A DNA stretch of 64,000 bases. Source: Kibdelosporangium aridum (GTDB taxonomy: Bacteria; Actinomycetota; Actinomycetes; Mycobacteriales; Pseudonocardiaceae). A program made the position numbers and the translations under genes. The stretch lies in NCBI RefSeq assembly GCF_900176515.1, contig NZ_FWXV01000002.1, positions 310,001 to 374,000 on the forward strand, in the 5' to 3' direction. This document shows, piece after piece, positions 1 through 7,671 of this stretch; within the stretch, counting starts at the first letter, position 1; each line of letters begins with the position of its first letter. The notes under the pieces were generated by a model, which was not told where the DNA came from, searched no databases, and worked only from the letters and a program-made list of their open reading frames with translations.

Positions 1-630
1 CTGGCGGCCACCGGACATCATCGGGCCACCGGAGTCACCGCCCGCGGTGATGCCGTTGATCCGGCTGGCGCACACGGCGATGCCGCCGCGGTAGTCACTG
101 CAGGACACCGAGGTGACCCGGACGTTGGCGACCTTCAGGTACCGGGACTGGCAGTTGATCTCGGGCTGGTTGGTGCACGTGGCACCCCAGCCGTAGACCT
201 GGACGGTCTGGTTCACCGCGACGTTCGACGTGGTGCCCAGCGGCGAGTAGGTGCCCTGGTAGGGCTGCGAGAGCCGGGCGATGGCCAGGTCGGCCGACGG
301 GTGCTGGGTGATCTGGGCGGCCGTGCGCATCTGGCCACCGCTGGTCTGGTCGAGGCTGCCGATCCGGAACGTGTACGTGCCGCTGCCCGCCACACAGTGC
401 TGCGCAGTCAGGACGTAGTTCGGGGCGATGACGGTGGCCGTGCAGTTCTGCTGGCCGTTGCGGAACAACCGCGCCGCCCACGGGGCGTTGGAGGCGTTGC
501 CGCCACCGATGATCATCGGTGTGACATCGGTGGGCTCCGCGACAGGTGCCGCTGAAGCCATCGGGGCGGCGATGCCCATGACGGAGAGGGTCACTCCCGC
601 CAGGGCCATACCAAGACGCGCGAACTTCAT
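1..630 (-). CDS. Secreted trypsin-like serine protease (S1 family), 3' end missing
   Basis: The reading frame opens at the ATG at 630 and is still open at the window edge, so the C-terminus is missing (210 codons visible). The N-terminus is a signal peptide ending near ASAAP, followed by a short propeptide and the mature start IIGGGNASNAPWAA, which fits chymotrypsin-like proteases. The catalytic triad is visible: His in TAQHC, Asp in DLAIARL and Ser in GDSGGP. Paired cysteines suggest disulfides. It should be an exported endopeptidase of the kind common in soil actinomycetes. The substrate is unknown. No partner gene is adjacent. Family assignment is secure; the specific subfamily is not. Confidence 0.93.
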   Translation of the reverse strand, partial: MKFARLGMALAGVTLSVMGIAAPMASAAPVAEPTDVTPMIIGGGNASNAPWAARLFRNGQQNCTATVIAPNYVLTAQHCVAGSGTYTFRIGSLDQTSGGQMRTAAQITQHPSADLAIARLSQPYQGTYSPLGTTSNVAVNQTVQVYGWGATCTNQPEINCQSRYLKVANVRVTSVSCSDYRGGIAVCASRINGITAGGDSGGPMMSGGRQ

Positions 631-720
631 GGAGATCACTCGATTCCGCGGCGGAACACCGCCGCTTGCAGGGTGGAATCAGGGACCTACCTAGGGTCGG
701 CCGTTCGAGTGAGTCCGCGT

Positions 721-740
721 AACCCGTCGAAAGTCGGGTT
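721..740. terminator. Stem-loop downstream of the small membrane-protein gene
   Basis: AACCCG and CGGGTT arms flank an 8-base loop. It lies just past the stop of the minus-strand gene ending at 743, upstream of the protease. There is no strong U-run, so this is a weak terminator candidate. Confidence 0.35.
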
Positions 741-742
741 GT

Positions 743-1147
743 CTATTTGTTCCCGTTGTCCGAAACGCCGTCTCCGTCGGCCCATATGCGTGACGGGCCA
801 CGGAAAAGCAGCACGAGTACCGCGATGCACAACAACGCGGCCGGAACGCCGTACAGCGGCTGGCCCGACGGCACCGCCGCGTAATAGGACACGCCGAGCA
901 GCAGGATCTGGATCGCGGTCGACGGGCCGCGCGCCCAGCGCTTGCCGAGCAGCAGGCCGATGCCGCACGCCAGCACCCCGCCGAAGATCACCACGAAGTA
1001 GCCGGCCTCGCCGTAGATGTTCAGCCCCGGCCGCGAGCTGCCGCTGATCAGCAGGACGGCCGCGAACGCGATGCCGGCCAGTCCCTCGATACCGACCAGC
1101 AGGCCGGCCGCTTTGACCGTGCCAGGCACGGCTGTGTCACTGGTCAC
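743..1147 (-). CDS. Small integral membrane protein of unknown function
   Basis: I chose the GTG at 1147 (134 aa). The frame extends upstream to 1417, but that part is low-complexity and not membrane-like. The product is almost entirely hydrophobic, with about four transmembrane segments (roughly residues 15-35, 45-68, 78-95 and 100-120) and a short charged tail ending DNGNK. No catalytic motif is visible. It looks like the small four-helix actinobacterial membrane proteins annotated only as hypothetical. It is transcribed away from the lipid kinase gene, across a 287-bp gap in which I see nothing else. Confidence 0.72.
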   Translation of the reverse strand: MTSDTAVPGTVKAAGLLVGIEGLAGIAFAAVLLISGSSRPGLNIYGEAGYFVVIFGGVLACGIGLLLGKRWARGPSTAIQILLLGVSYYAAVPSGQPLYGVPAALLCIAVLVLLFRGPSRIWADGDGVSDNGNK

Positions 1148-1434
1148 GAAACTTCCTGGTAGCTGGGGGATTGTGACGTTCGGTACGTGGTAACCGATCG
1201 TATGCCACCCAGTCGGCCGGTCCCATCGGGCCAGGTTTCGAGCGATGATCCTTACCAGGTCGTCGTCGAGCGGATTGGTCGTCCGGGTGCACTCGTCACG
1301 ACAGCGAGACCGTGTCAGGACGAAGGGAGCACGATCACTGGCAGTCACCAGATGACGCGGGTGGGTTACCCCACGCCCCTCCATCGAGCCACGTGCTGGG
1401 CGGAGACGCCTACGCACTGTTTTACGCTGCGGTC

Positions 1435-2355
1435 ATGCGTGCAGTGCTGGTAGTCAACCCACAGGCGACGGCGACGACGGCCGCCGGGCGGGACGTGCTC
1501 GCGCACGCCCTGGCCAGCGAGGTCAAGCTGGACGTCATCGAGACCGACTACCGCGGTCACGCGATGAAGGCCGCGCGCAAGGCCGCCGAGGAAGGTGTGG
1601 ACCTGGTCGTCGCCCATGGCGGTGACGGCACGGTGAACGAGGTCGTCAACGGCCTGCTCACCGCGGGCTCGCCAGCCCCGATGCTGGGTGTGGTGCCAGG
1701 TGGATCGGCGAACGTGTTCGCGCGCGCCTTGGGACTGCCGCGCGATCCGGTCGAGGCGACCGGCGTGCTGCTGACCGCGATCGAGAGCGGCCGGAGCCGG
1801 ACGGTCGGCCTGGGCCGTGTCTCGTGGCACGACGGCAGCCGGTTTTTCACATTTAACGCTGGAGTCGGCTGGGACGCCGACGTTGTCGCATGGGTGGACC
1901 GCAAACGCGGCAAGCAAACCAGCCCGTACCTCTACGCCAGGGCGGCTCTGGCCTGCTACATGAAGCCTTCGCACGGCCAGCCGCAGCTGCAGATCGAAAT
2001 CCCCGGCGAGCAGCCGCACCAAGGCGGCAGGCTGGCGTTCGTCTCCAACACCGATCCATGGACCTACCTGGGCAATCGTCCCGTCCACCTGAACTCGGAG
2101 TGCACGTTCGACGGCGGCCTCGGGCTGTATTCGCTGAGCACGCTGCGTCTGCCGACGGTGCTGCGCGCACTTCGCCAGGCCGTGTCCAAACGGGGAAATC
2201 AGCGCGGCGGGAAGGTTCTGCGCCGCGACGACGTTGGGTTGATCCGGGTGACCGCCGAGGAGCCAGTGCGCCTCCAAGTCGACGGTGACCTGGTCGGCGA
2301 GCGGACGAACGTCGAGTTCACGTCGGTTCCGAGGGCACTTGTGGTTGCCCTCTGA
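1435..2355 (+). CDS. Diacylglycerol/lipid kinase family protein
   Basis: The product (306 aa from the ATG at 1435) begins MRAVLVVNPQAT, the usual beta1 start of the DAGK catalytic domain. It carries the nucleotide-binding signature HGGDGTVNEVVNGL near residue 60 and VPGGSANVFARALGLP, the conserved GSxN segment. The C-terminal half has the second DAGK domain ending QVDGD. Family members phosphorylate diacylglycerol or related lipids at the inner membrane face, often to recycle lipids or make phosphatidic acid. The open frame extends to 1312, but there is no family similarity before 1435. The gene stands alone, upstream of the whiB1 promoter region. Confidence 0.88.
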   Translation: MRAVLVVNPQATATTAAGRDVLAHALASEVKLDVIETDYRGHAMKAARKAAEEGVDLVVAHGGDGTVNEVVNGLLTAGSPAPMLGVVPGGSANVFARALGLPRDPVEATGVLLTAIESGRSRTVGLGRVSWHDGSRFFTFNAGVGWDADVVAWVDRKRGKQTSPYLYARAALACYMKPSHGQPQLQIEIPGEQPHQGGRLAFVSNTDPWTYLGNRPVHLNSECTFDGGLGLYSLSTLRLPTVLRALRQAVSKRGNQRGGKVLRRDDVGLIRVTAEEPVRLQVDGDLVGERTNVEFTSVPRALVVAL

Positions 2356-2381
2356 CCGATTGGGTACTTGAGATATCGGGC

Positions 2382-2400
2382 GTGTGATGCGAGGTCACAC
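2382..2400. promoter_or_regulatory. Perfect 6-7-6 inverted repeat upstream of whiB1
   Basis: GTGTGA and TCACAC are separated by 7 bases. This resembles a CRP site (TGTGA-N6-TCACA) with one extra spacer base. It sits about 53 bp upstream of the better CRP-like site. It could be an accessory CRP site or an operator for another regulator. Confidence 0.4.
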
Positions 2401-2436
2401 TAGGTCCGGTGGATACCTGCTGCCGTCGATCTTTTG

Positions 2437-2452
2437 GGTGAGTTCACTCACC
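2437..2452. promoter_or_regulatory. CRP-type operator upstream of whiB1
   Basis: The sequence GGTGAGTTCACTCACC is a dyad that fits GTGA-N6-TCAC, the core of the CRP/FNR consensus. In M. tuberculosis whiB1 transcription is controlled by the cAMP receptor protein Rv3676, so the site is in the expected place. If the promoter at 2469 is right, the dyad centre is about 60 bp before the transcription start, a typical class I activator position. Confidence 0.6.
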
Positions 2453-2468
2453 GGCCACAGAACACCTC

Positions 2469-2497
2469 TTGACATCCGGCTGGTTCGTGAAAGCATT
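2469..2497 (+). promoter_or_regulatory. Candidate whiB1 promoter
   Basis: A TTGACA hexamer (2469-2474) is followed after 17 bases by a weak -10-like AGCATT. The predicted start lies about 65 bases before the whiB1 ATG and fits the upstream CRP-like dyad. The -10 is poor, consistent with an activator-dependent promoter. Confidence 0.45.
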
Positions 2498-2569
2498 CAC
2501 AAGCACCCCGAACGACCGATATGACGACGACTGGCGCGCCGAAGCGCGCCTGGCAAGGAGCTAGGAAAA

Positions 2570-2824
2570 ATGGACTGGCGCCACGAAGCGCTCTGCCGCG
2601 ACGAGGACCCCGAGCTGTTCTTCCCCGTTGGGAACAGCGGTCCTGCGCTGCTGCAGATCGCCGAGGCGAAGGCCGTTTGCACCCGCTGCCCCGTGACCTC
2701 CTCGTGCCTGTCCTGGGCCCTCGAAAGTGGCCAGGACGCAGGCGTATGGGGCGGAATGAGTGAGGACGAGCGACGCGCTCTCAAGCGGCGCAACGCTCGG
2801 ACCCGGGCGCGCAGCAACGCCTGA
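2570..2824 (+). CDS. whiB1: WhiB1-type iron-sulfur transcription factor
   Basis: The product is 84 aa, the length of mycobacterial WhiB1. The four iron-sulfur ligand cysteines are Cys9, Cys37, Cys40 and Cys46 (C-x2-C-x5-C pattern), followed by the GVWGG turn and a basic C-terminus (RRALKRRNARTRARS) for DNA binding. WhiB1 binds a 4Fe-4S cluster that reacts with nitric oxide and partners the primary sigma factor SigA. It is essential in M. tuberculosis. The ATG follows an AAGGAG ribosome-binding site. Next to it, in convergent orientation, is the PdtaS-like kinase, the same arrangement as Rv3219/Rv3220c. Confidence 0.95.
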   Translation: MDWRHEALCRDEDPELFFPVGNSGPALLQIAEAKAVCTRCPVTSSCLSWALESGQDAGVWGGMSEDERRALKRRNARTRARSNA

Positions 2825-2852
2825 GGCTCTGGCTATCCGCGCGATCAAAGCG

Positions 2853-2900
2853 CTTGAAGGCCCGGTACCGATGCTCTCGGTACCGGGCCTTCAAGTTTTC
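2853..2900. terminator. Strong bidirectional rho-independent terminator
   Basis: A perfect 19-bp stem (2853-2871 and 2877-2895) with a 5-base loop TGCTC is followed by TTTTC. It lies between the convergent whiB1 and pdtaS genes and can serve both strands. Confidence 0.88.
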
Positions 2901-2914
2901 CGCACGAGTTCGCA

Positions 2915-4426
2915 TCAGCGCCTGTGCGACAACGGAACTCGCAGGACTGCTTCCGTACCACGAGGTTCTCGCCTCCGAAGCGACAACGATCCGCGAAGTT
3001 CCGATTCCACAAGGGTTCGGACGATCTGCAGACCCAGCCCGTCGGTGCGCTCCAATGAGAACCCGCGGGGCAAACCCTTGCCGTCGTCGGAGATGACGAC
3101 GTCCAGCCAGCGCGCGGAACGGTTGGCCGAAATGGTCACTTCGCCGCCCTGACCGCCCGGATATGCGTGCTCCACCGCATTCTGGGCCAGCTCCGCGACG
3201 ACCATCACGAGCGGTGTCGCCAACTCCGCGGACACGACGCCGAACTGCCCGCTGCGCCGGACTTTCACGTGCGACTCGGCCACCGCGACGTCCCCGACCA
3301 CCGGAATCACCTTGTCCAGCAGGGTGTCCAGGTCAACCCGTTCGTCGACCGACATGGACAGTGTCTCGTGGACCATCGCGATCGCCGCGACCCGGCGCAC
3401 GGACTCGGCGAGCGCGGCCTTGGCCTCCGGGCTGTTGGTCCGGCGGGATTGCAGGCGCAGCAACGCGGCCACGGTCTGCAGGTTGTTCTTCACCCGGTGA
3501 TGGATCTCGCGGATCGTGGCGTCCTTGGACAACAGCGCGCGGTCACGCCGTTTCACTTCGGTCACGTCACGCACGAGCACCAACGCACCAGCCGGGGTGT
3601 CCATGGGACGCAACGGAAGCGCGCGGAACAACACCACAGCACCGCGTCGCGACTCGACTTCGGTACGCATGCTCGGCTGACCGTCGATCGCGGCAAGCAT
3701 CCGTTGCGCGATTTCGGTGGCGTCGAACGGATCCGCGATCAGCGAGCGGGTCAGCGGCGCCAGCCGGACACCGACCAGATCGGCCGCGTGCCCCATCCGG
3801 TGATACGCCGAAAGCGCGTTCGGGCTCGCGAAGATGACGGTTCCGTTGGCGTCCAACCGGATCAGGCCGTCACCGACGCGCGGGCTGGTGTGCACGTCGG
3901 CGGTCGGCTCGACGCTCGGGAACGTACCGTCCGCGACCATCTGGCACAGGTCGCCGGCACTGCCGAGATACGCGATCTCCAGCGGCGACGGCACGCGCGG
4001 CACGGCCAGGTTCGTCTCACGCGACAGCACGCCGATCACGTCGCCGTCGTAGACCACCGGGATCGTCTCGCGGCGCACTGGGACGCCGAGGTACCAATGC
4101 GGGTCTTCCTCGCGGCAGACCCGCCGTTCCACCACTGCCCTGCGTAGCTGAGGGTGATCGACCACCTTGATGAAGGTGCCCACGATGTCCTCAGGGTGCG
4201 CGGTCGGCGCCGTGGTCGGGCGCGCGTGCGCGACACAGAGAAAATCGCCGCCGAGCCGGTCGGCGGCGTTGTTCTCATGGTCTTCGACGTACGGCACCCA
4301 CAGCAGGAAGTCAGCGAACGACAGGTCGGAGAGCAACTGCCATTCGGCGACGATCTTCTGCAGGTGGTCGACGGCACCACCGGGCAGTCCGGTGTGCTCG
4401 GCCAGCAGGTCAGCGAGTGTGGACAA
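2915..4426 (-). CDS. pdtaS: Sensor histidine kinase, PdtaS-like (HisKA_2 type)
   Basis: The 503-aa protein matches the size of mycobacterial PdtaS (Rv3220c). The order is an N-terminal GAF-like domain (about 1-150), a PAS domain (about 180-290), then the HisKA_2 dimerisation helix with EIHHRVKNNLQ (phospho-acceptor His309/310) and a HATPase domain with ELAQNAVEHA, SDDGKGLP and DGLGLQIV. There is no transmembrane segment, so it is a soluble sensor. In mycobacteria it phosphorylates PdtaR, an ANTAR-domain RNA-binding antiterminator; no pdtaR is in this window. The gene follows the biotin-carrier gene after 4 bp, suggesting co-transcription. Confidence 0.92.
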   Translation of the reverse strand: MSTLADLLAEHTGLPGGAVDHLQKIVAEWQLLSDLSFADFLLWVPYVEDHENNAADRLGGDFLCVAHARPTTAPTAHPEDIVGTFIKVVDHPQLRRAVVERRVCREEDPHWYLGVPVRRETIPVVYDGDVIGVLSRETNLAVPRVPSPLEIAYLGSAGDLCQMVADGTFPSVEPTADVHTSPRVGDGLIRLDANGTVIFASPNALSAYHRMGHAADLVGVRLAPLTRSLIADPFDATEIAQRMLAAIDGQPSMRTEVESRRGAVVLFRALPLRPMDTPAGALVLVRDVTEVKRRDRALLSKDATIREIHHRVKNNLQTVAALLRLQSRRTNSPEAKAALAESVRRVAAIAMVHETLSMSVDERVDLDTLLDKVIPVVGDVAVAESHVKVRRSGQFGVVSAELATPLVMVVAELAQNAVEHAYPGGQGGEVTISANRSARWLDVVISDDGKGLPRGFSLERTDGLGLQIVRTLVESELRGSLSLRRREPRGTEAVLRVPLSHRR

Positions 4427-4430
4427 AGTG

Positions 4431-4646
4431 TTATTCGACGACGGCGATCAGATCGTGTTCCTGAACGACGTCGCCCTCCTTCACAGCGATCTTGGTGAGC
4501 GTGCCCGCGGCCTCAGTGACCACGGGAATCTCCATCTTCATGGACTCGAGCAGTACGACGGTGTCGCCCTGCGCGAGGGACTGGCCCTCGTGTGCGACGA
4601 CCTTGAGGACGTTCGCGACGATCTCGGCTTCAATCTTCTCGGCCAT
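4431..4646 (-). CDS. Biotinylated carrier protein (TB7.3-like)
   Basis: The product is 71 aa from the ATG at 4646, exactly the size of M. tuberculosis TB7.3 (Rv3221c). It is a complete biotinyl/lipoyl domain with the biotinylation motif ESMKMEIPV; the lysine between the two methionines is the attachment site. Such single-domain carriers resemble the BCCP part of acyl-CoA carboxylases, but no carboxylase subunit is nearby, so the partner enzyme is not evident. An upstream extension to 4709 is open but not conserved-looking. It probably shares a transcript with pdtaS. Confidence 0.92.
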   Translation of the reverse strand: MAEKIEAEIVANVLKVVAHEGQSLAQGDTVVLLESMKMEIPVVTEAAGTLTKIAVKEGDVVQEHDLIAVVE

Positions 4647-4754
4647 TGCGCCTCCTACCCCAGGAAACCTCTGCCCAATCCAACCACGGTCCGAGTGCCT
4701 CCCGCACACCTGTCACAATGGGCTTACAAAGCAACCATGCAGTAGGAGATTCGC

Positions 4755-4829
4755 ATGTCGAAGCGCGCACGCAAGCGTCGCGACCGCAAAAAGGGCGGCG
4801 CCAACCACGGCAAGCGCCCGAACAGCTGA
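4755..4829 (+). CDS. 24-residue basic protein, ribosomal protein bL37-like
   Basis: A 24-codon frame opens with ATG after AGGAGA (4744-4749). The product starts MSKRARKRRDRKKGG and ends with ANHGKRPNS, so half of it is Arg/Lys. Length and sequence fit bL37, the tiny actinobacterial large-subunit protein seen in mycobacterial 70S cryo-EM structures. It sits between the TB7.3-like gene and the rsrA/sigR pair and is closed by its own terminator seven bases after the stop. Such a short gene is easily missed. Identification rests on recalled family features, not a search. Confidence 0.82.
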   Translation: MSKRARKRRDRKKGGANHGKRPNS

Positions 4830-4835
4830 GCGCGA

Positions 4836-4868
4836 AACGGCCCCAGGGTGATCATCCCTGGGGCCGTT
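4836..4868. terminator. Rho-independent terminator between bL37 and rsrA
   Basis: AACGGCCCCAGGG (4836-4848) pairs perfectly with CCCTGGGGCCGTT (4856-4868) over a 7-base loop. It lies between convergent genes and ends immediately before the rsrA stop at 4870. Confidence 0.82.
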
Positions 4869-4869
4869 C

Positions 4870-5184
4870 TCACTGCGTCTTGCGGATCTCTACCTGGGCT
4901 TTGGTGACCTCGAGCGAGACACCGCCCTGTTCGACCACGGTCTTGCGGATCGTGGCCCGCAGCCGTTCCTTGAGCGCCTCCGGTGCGTGATCCCCACCGC
5001 ACTTCTTGGCCAGCAGCTCCTTGAGGTGCTCGTCGATGCCGTACTCGGCGAGGCACGGGCTGCACTCGTCAAGGTGCTGGCGCAGCAGCTCCTTGCGGCC
5101 CTTGTCGCACTCGTTGTCGAGGAACAGCCACACCTCGGCCAGCACCTCGGAGCAGTCCGTCTCGTGGTGGTCGCCGCAACTCAC
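4870..5184 (-). CDS. rsrA: Zinc-binding redox anti-sigma factor (RsrA/RshA)
   Basis: The 104-aa product is a ZAS-family anti-sigma factor. Its ligands fall at Cys11, His37, Cys41 and Cys44 in the HLDECSPC motif, the same numbering as Streptomyces RsrA, and Cys3 is also present. Under reducing conditions it binds the SigR sigma factor; disulfide stress releases zinc and frees the sigma factor. The GTG start at 5184 overlaps the sigR stop, so the two are translationally coupled. Confidence 0.94.
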   Translation of the reverse strand: MSCGDHHETDCSEVLAEVWLFLDNECDKGRKELLRQHLDECSPCLAEYGIDEHLKELLAKKCGGDHAPEALKERLRATIRKTVVEQGGVSLEVTKAQVEIRKTQ

Positions 5185-5798
5185 GATCCCGACACCTCCG
5201 CCCGCACGAAGCCCCGCTCCTTGGCGACGTCGGCCAGCATGTCGCGGAGCTGACGGCGTCCGCGGTGCAGGCGCGACATCACGGTCCCGATCGGGGTCCC
5301 CATGATCTCGGCGATCTCCTTGTAAGCGAATCCCTCGACGTCGGCGAGGTAGACAGCGAGCCTGAACTCCTCGGGCAGCCGCTGCAAGGCCTGCTTGACG
5401 TCGTCATCCGGCAAGTTGTCCATGGCCTCGACCTCGGCCGAGCGCAAGCCGCTCGACGTGTGGCTCTCGGCCTGGGCCAGCTGCCAATCGGTGATCTCGT
5501 CCGTCGGCTGCTGGATCGGCTGCCGCTGCCGCTTGCGGTAGCCGTTGATGTACGTGTTGGTGAGGATGCGGTACAGCCAAGCCTTGAGGTTGGTCCCAGC
5601 CGAGAACGACTCGAAGGCGGCGAAGGCCTTCAAGTACGTCTCCTGCACCAGGTCCTCGGCATCGCTCGGGTTGCGGGTCATCCGCAACGCGGCCGAGTAC
5701 AGCTGGTCAAGCAACGGCATGGCATCACGCTCGAACCGGGCAGCACGCTCCTGCGCACTCTCCGGCTCCTGGTTCACCTGGGTTTCGGTGCCTGGCAC
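5181..5798 (-). CDS. sigR: Thiol-oxidative-stress ECF sigma factor (SigR/SigH)
   Basis: The product is 205 aa from the GTG at 5798, preceded by GGGAAGGGAGC. Region 2 is visible as [14 protein letters not shown] and [11 protein letters not shown], region 4 as [18 protein letters not shown] and [13 protein letters not shown]. It directs the disulfide-stress regulon (thioredoxin and related genes). An in-frame ATG at 5852 would give 223 aa; longer isoforms are known for Streptomyces SigR, so both starts may be used. It is followed by its anti-sigma factor rsrA with overlapping stop and start. A SigR-type promoter lies upstream, implying autoregulation. Confidence 0.93.
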   Translation of the reverse strand: MPGTETQVNQEPESAQERAARFERDAMPLLDQLYSAALRMTRNPSDAEDLVQETYLKAFAAFESFSAGTNLKAWLYRILTNTYINGYRKRQRQPIQQPTDEITDWQLAQAESHTSSGLRSAEVEAMDNLPDDDVKQALQRLPEEFRLAVYLADVEGFAYKEIAEIMGTPIGTVMSRLHRGRRQLRDMLADVAKERGFVRAEVSGS

Positions 5799-5924
5799 CG
5801 CGCTCCCTTCCCACCGACCGGTACGGATCCCAGTCGACGCTCGCGACTTCATCGAGGATACGCGGCGTGTGATCAGCCGGCTTGGCGCCTTCTGCGGGGC
5901 GATCTCGGTCAGCACGTCCTGGTC

Positions 5925-5950
5925 AACACGGTGCAAGGCCGCGCCATTCC
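5925..5950 (-). promoter_or_regulatory. SigR-dependent promoter of sigR-rsrA
   Basis: On the minus strand GGAAT (5950-5946) is followed by exactly 18 bases and then GTT (5927-5925). This matches the published SigR/SigH consensus GGAAT-N18/19-GTT. It points at sigR, with transcription starting near 5918, upstream of both candidate start codons. Confidence 0.75.
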
Positions 5951-5969
5951 CGACCGTAAGCTGCCCCAC

Positions 5970-6446
5970 ATGGCGGGCAAGGGAACCCCGGGAACAGCGC
6001 TGTTGGCGAAACAGAAGGTGCCGCACACCCTGCACTCGTACGCGCACGACCCCCGTGCGGCCTCGTACGGGCTCGAGGCGGCCGAGGCACTGGGACTGGA
6101 GCCCACCAGGGTTTTCAAGACGCTGTTGGCCGATGTGGACGGCTCGTTGACGGTAGGAATCGTGCCCGTGACGGCCCAGCTGGACCTGAAGGCGCTGGCC
6201 GCGGCGGTCGGCGGGAAGAAGGCCCGGATGGCGGAGGTCGCCGCGGCCGAGCGCGCCACCGGGTACGTCGCCGGCGGGATCTCGCCACTCGGTCAGCGCA
6301 AGCGCTTGCCGACCGTTTTGGACAGCTCGGCTCTGGGGTTTGAGACTTTGTTCTGCTCCGCTGGGCGTCGCGGGTTGGAGGTCGAGTTGGCGCCTCAGGA
6401 CTTGGTTCGGTTGACGGGGGCCGTGGTCGCGGAGATCGCGGCTTGA
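5970..6446 (+). CDS. ybaK: Cys-tRNA(Pro)/aminoacyl-tRNA deacylase, YbaK/EbsC family
   Basis: The 158-aa product is a single YbaK/ProX-like editing domain. Typical blocks are [16 protein letters not shown], which carries the conserved lysine, [18 protein letters not shown], and [12 protein letters not shown] near the C-terminal third. Family members hydrolyse mischarged Cys-tRNA(Pro) in the cytoplasm. The gene is divergent from sigR, and the sigR promoter abuts its start. The stop codon lies in the first GGCTTGAGG copy of the downstream repeat array, so the repeat reaches into the gene's last codons. Confidence 0.9.
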   Translation: MAGKGTPGTALLAKQKVPHTLHSYAHDPRAASYGLEAAEALGLEPTRVFKTLLADVDGSLTVGIVPVTAQLDLKALAAAVGGKKARMAEVAAAERATGYVAGGISPLGQRKRLPTVLDSSALGFETLFCSAGRRGLEVELAPQDLVRLTGAVVAEIAA

Positions 6447-6682
6447 GGTGTGCTCCGCTTGAGGTTCCGCGCTTGAGGTGCCCCCGCTGAGGTGCCCCGC
6501 TTGAGGTGCCCCCGCTGAGGTTCCGCGCTTGAGGCGGCCCCGGCTGAGGTTCCCCGCTGAGGCTCCGCGCTTGAGGCGTCCCAGCTGAGGTTCCCCGCTT
6601 GAGGCGCCCCCGCTGAAGTGCCCCGCTTGAGGCGCCCCCGCTGAGGTTCCGCACTTGAGGCGTCCCGGCTGAGGTTCCGCGC
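6447..6682. repeat. Tandem imperfect repeat array (about 28-bp unit)
   Basis: About eight degenerate copies alternate a CGCTTGAGGCGCCCC half with a CGCTGAGGTTCCG half. The array starts at the ybaK stop codon and ends near the GCGCGAACGG sequence. Open frames across it are repetitive low-complexity translations and not convincing genes. The core GCTTGAGGTTC also occurs in the array at 12086-12480. Confidence 0.8.
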
Positions 6683-7059
6683 GAACGGCCCGTTCGCAAA
6701 TCTGGTTGTCCACAACCACCCAGTAACCCCTTTGACCTGCCCATATCCCCGATAGACTGGCCAGGGGTCGTCCCCCCGGGAGTGGTGGGGGATGTCCTTT
6801 TCTGGGAGTGAGGGTTGGGGGTCGTCAAAAGTCGCTTGGGTGCAGGAAAACGTCGCTTGGTGGGTCTCAGTTGGGGCTTTTCCTGGTGTGAAGGTGACTC
6901 TTGGGCGGCAGCACGGGTGGCTCTTTCGAGGTGGCTCTTCGGTGCGGCAGCTCGCCGGTGCAACAGCGCAGGATGGCTCTTCTGGTGTTCAAGAGCCCGG
7001 AACAAAGCATCACGGAGACACACCCAGGCAAAATGAGCACAACCCGCGGGGATCGCAGA
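6683..7059. other. Intergenic region with no recognisable gene
   Basis: This stretch lies between the repeat array and the convergently read hydrolase gene. A weak plus-strand promoter-like pair (TTGACC, then TAGACT) lies near 6731-6757, followed by a TCCCCC/GGGGGA hairpin near 6770-6792 and then CCTTTTC. Two GTCGCTTGG copies lie near 6830 and 6853. I see no supported coding sequence. A small RNA is possible but unsupported. Confidence 0.5.
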
Positions 7060-7671
7060 TCAGTCCAGGGGGCGCAGAACCCGCGAAAGCCACTCCTGAA
7101 CTGTCTGGCACACGCCCTTCACGTCCGCCTTCAAGCTGTGGTCACCGGCGAGCAAAACGACCTCGCGGTGATGCGCGGGCTCGGGGCGCCCGAAAGTGTC
7201 CTTGTCGCCCTGAACCACCAGGACCGGCACGTCGACCGCGTCCAACTCGGGCTGCCGGGTCTTCTCGGGCTTTCCCGGCGGGTGCAGCGGGAACGCCAGG
7301 CACAGCACCGCCACGGCCTCCCCTTCCGAAGCCGTACGGCAAGCAACCCGCGCACCCGACGACCGGCCGCCGAAAACGAGGGGCAAGTCCACGAACCACC
7401 GCTCGGCCAAGTCGTCGACGACGGCGAGCCATGCCTCGTCCAATTGTCCGGCAGGAGCCGGGGCACGCCGCCCGGCGACCCGGTACGGCTGCTCGATCAG
7501 CGCCACGTGCACTCCGGCAGCCGTTGCCCCGCGGGTCGCGGCGACCAGGTCGGGTGCGCCGATTCCACCGCCTGCGCCGTGGCCGAGCAGCAGGGCCGCT
7601 CGGCCTTCGACGGCGCAGTGCAGTTCCGCGCGGGCCAGGCCGCGCGGCGTCTGGATTTCGGCGGTGGTCAT
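7060..7671 (-). CDS. Alpha/beta-hydrolase (dienelactone hydrolase/KANL3-Tex30-like)
   Basis: The 203-aa product is a minimal alpha/beta-hydrolase. The oxyanion segment [10 protein letters not shown] is near residue 30, the nucleophile elbow is GGRSSGAR (Gly-x-Ser-x-Gly), an acid lies in [10 protein letters not shown] and the catalytic His in AGDHSL. The substrate is not predictable. Its ATG overlaps the stop of the upstream SRAP gene (ATGA), so the two are translationally coupled. The convergence of an SRAP DNA-repair protein with a hydrolase is common in actinobacteria, but no joint function is known to me. Confidence 0.85.
   Translation of the reverse strand: MTTAEIQTPRGLARAELHCAVEGRAALLLGHGAGGGIGAPDLVAATRGATAAGVHVALIEQPYRVAGRRAPAPAGQLDEAWLAVVDDLAERWFVDLPLVFGGRSSGARVACRTASEGEAVAVLCLAFPLHPPGKPEKTRQPELDAVDVPVLVVQGDKDTFGRPEPAHHREVVLLAGDHSLKADVKGVCQTVQEWLSRVLRPLD

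Noticed and set aside
6115..7023. Gly/Ser-rich repetitive frames over the ybaK-side array
   Set aside because: They are translations of the 28-bp repeat and lack any domain; pentapeptide-repeat similarity is only compositional.
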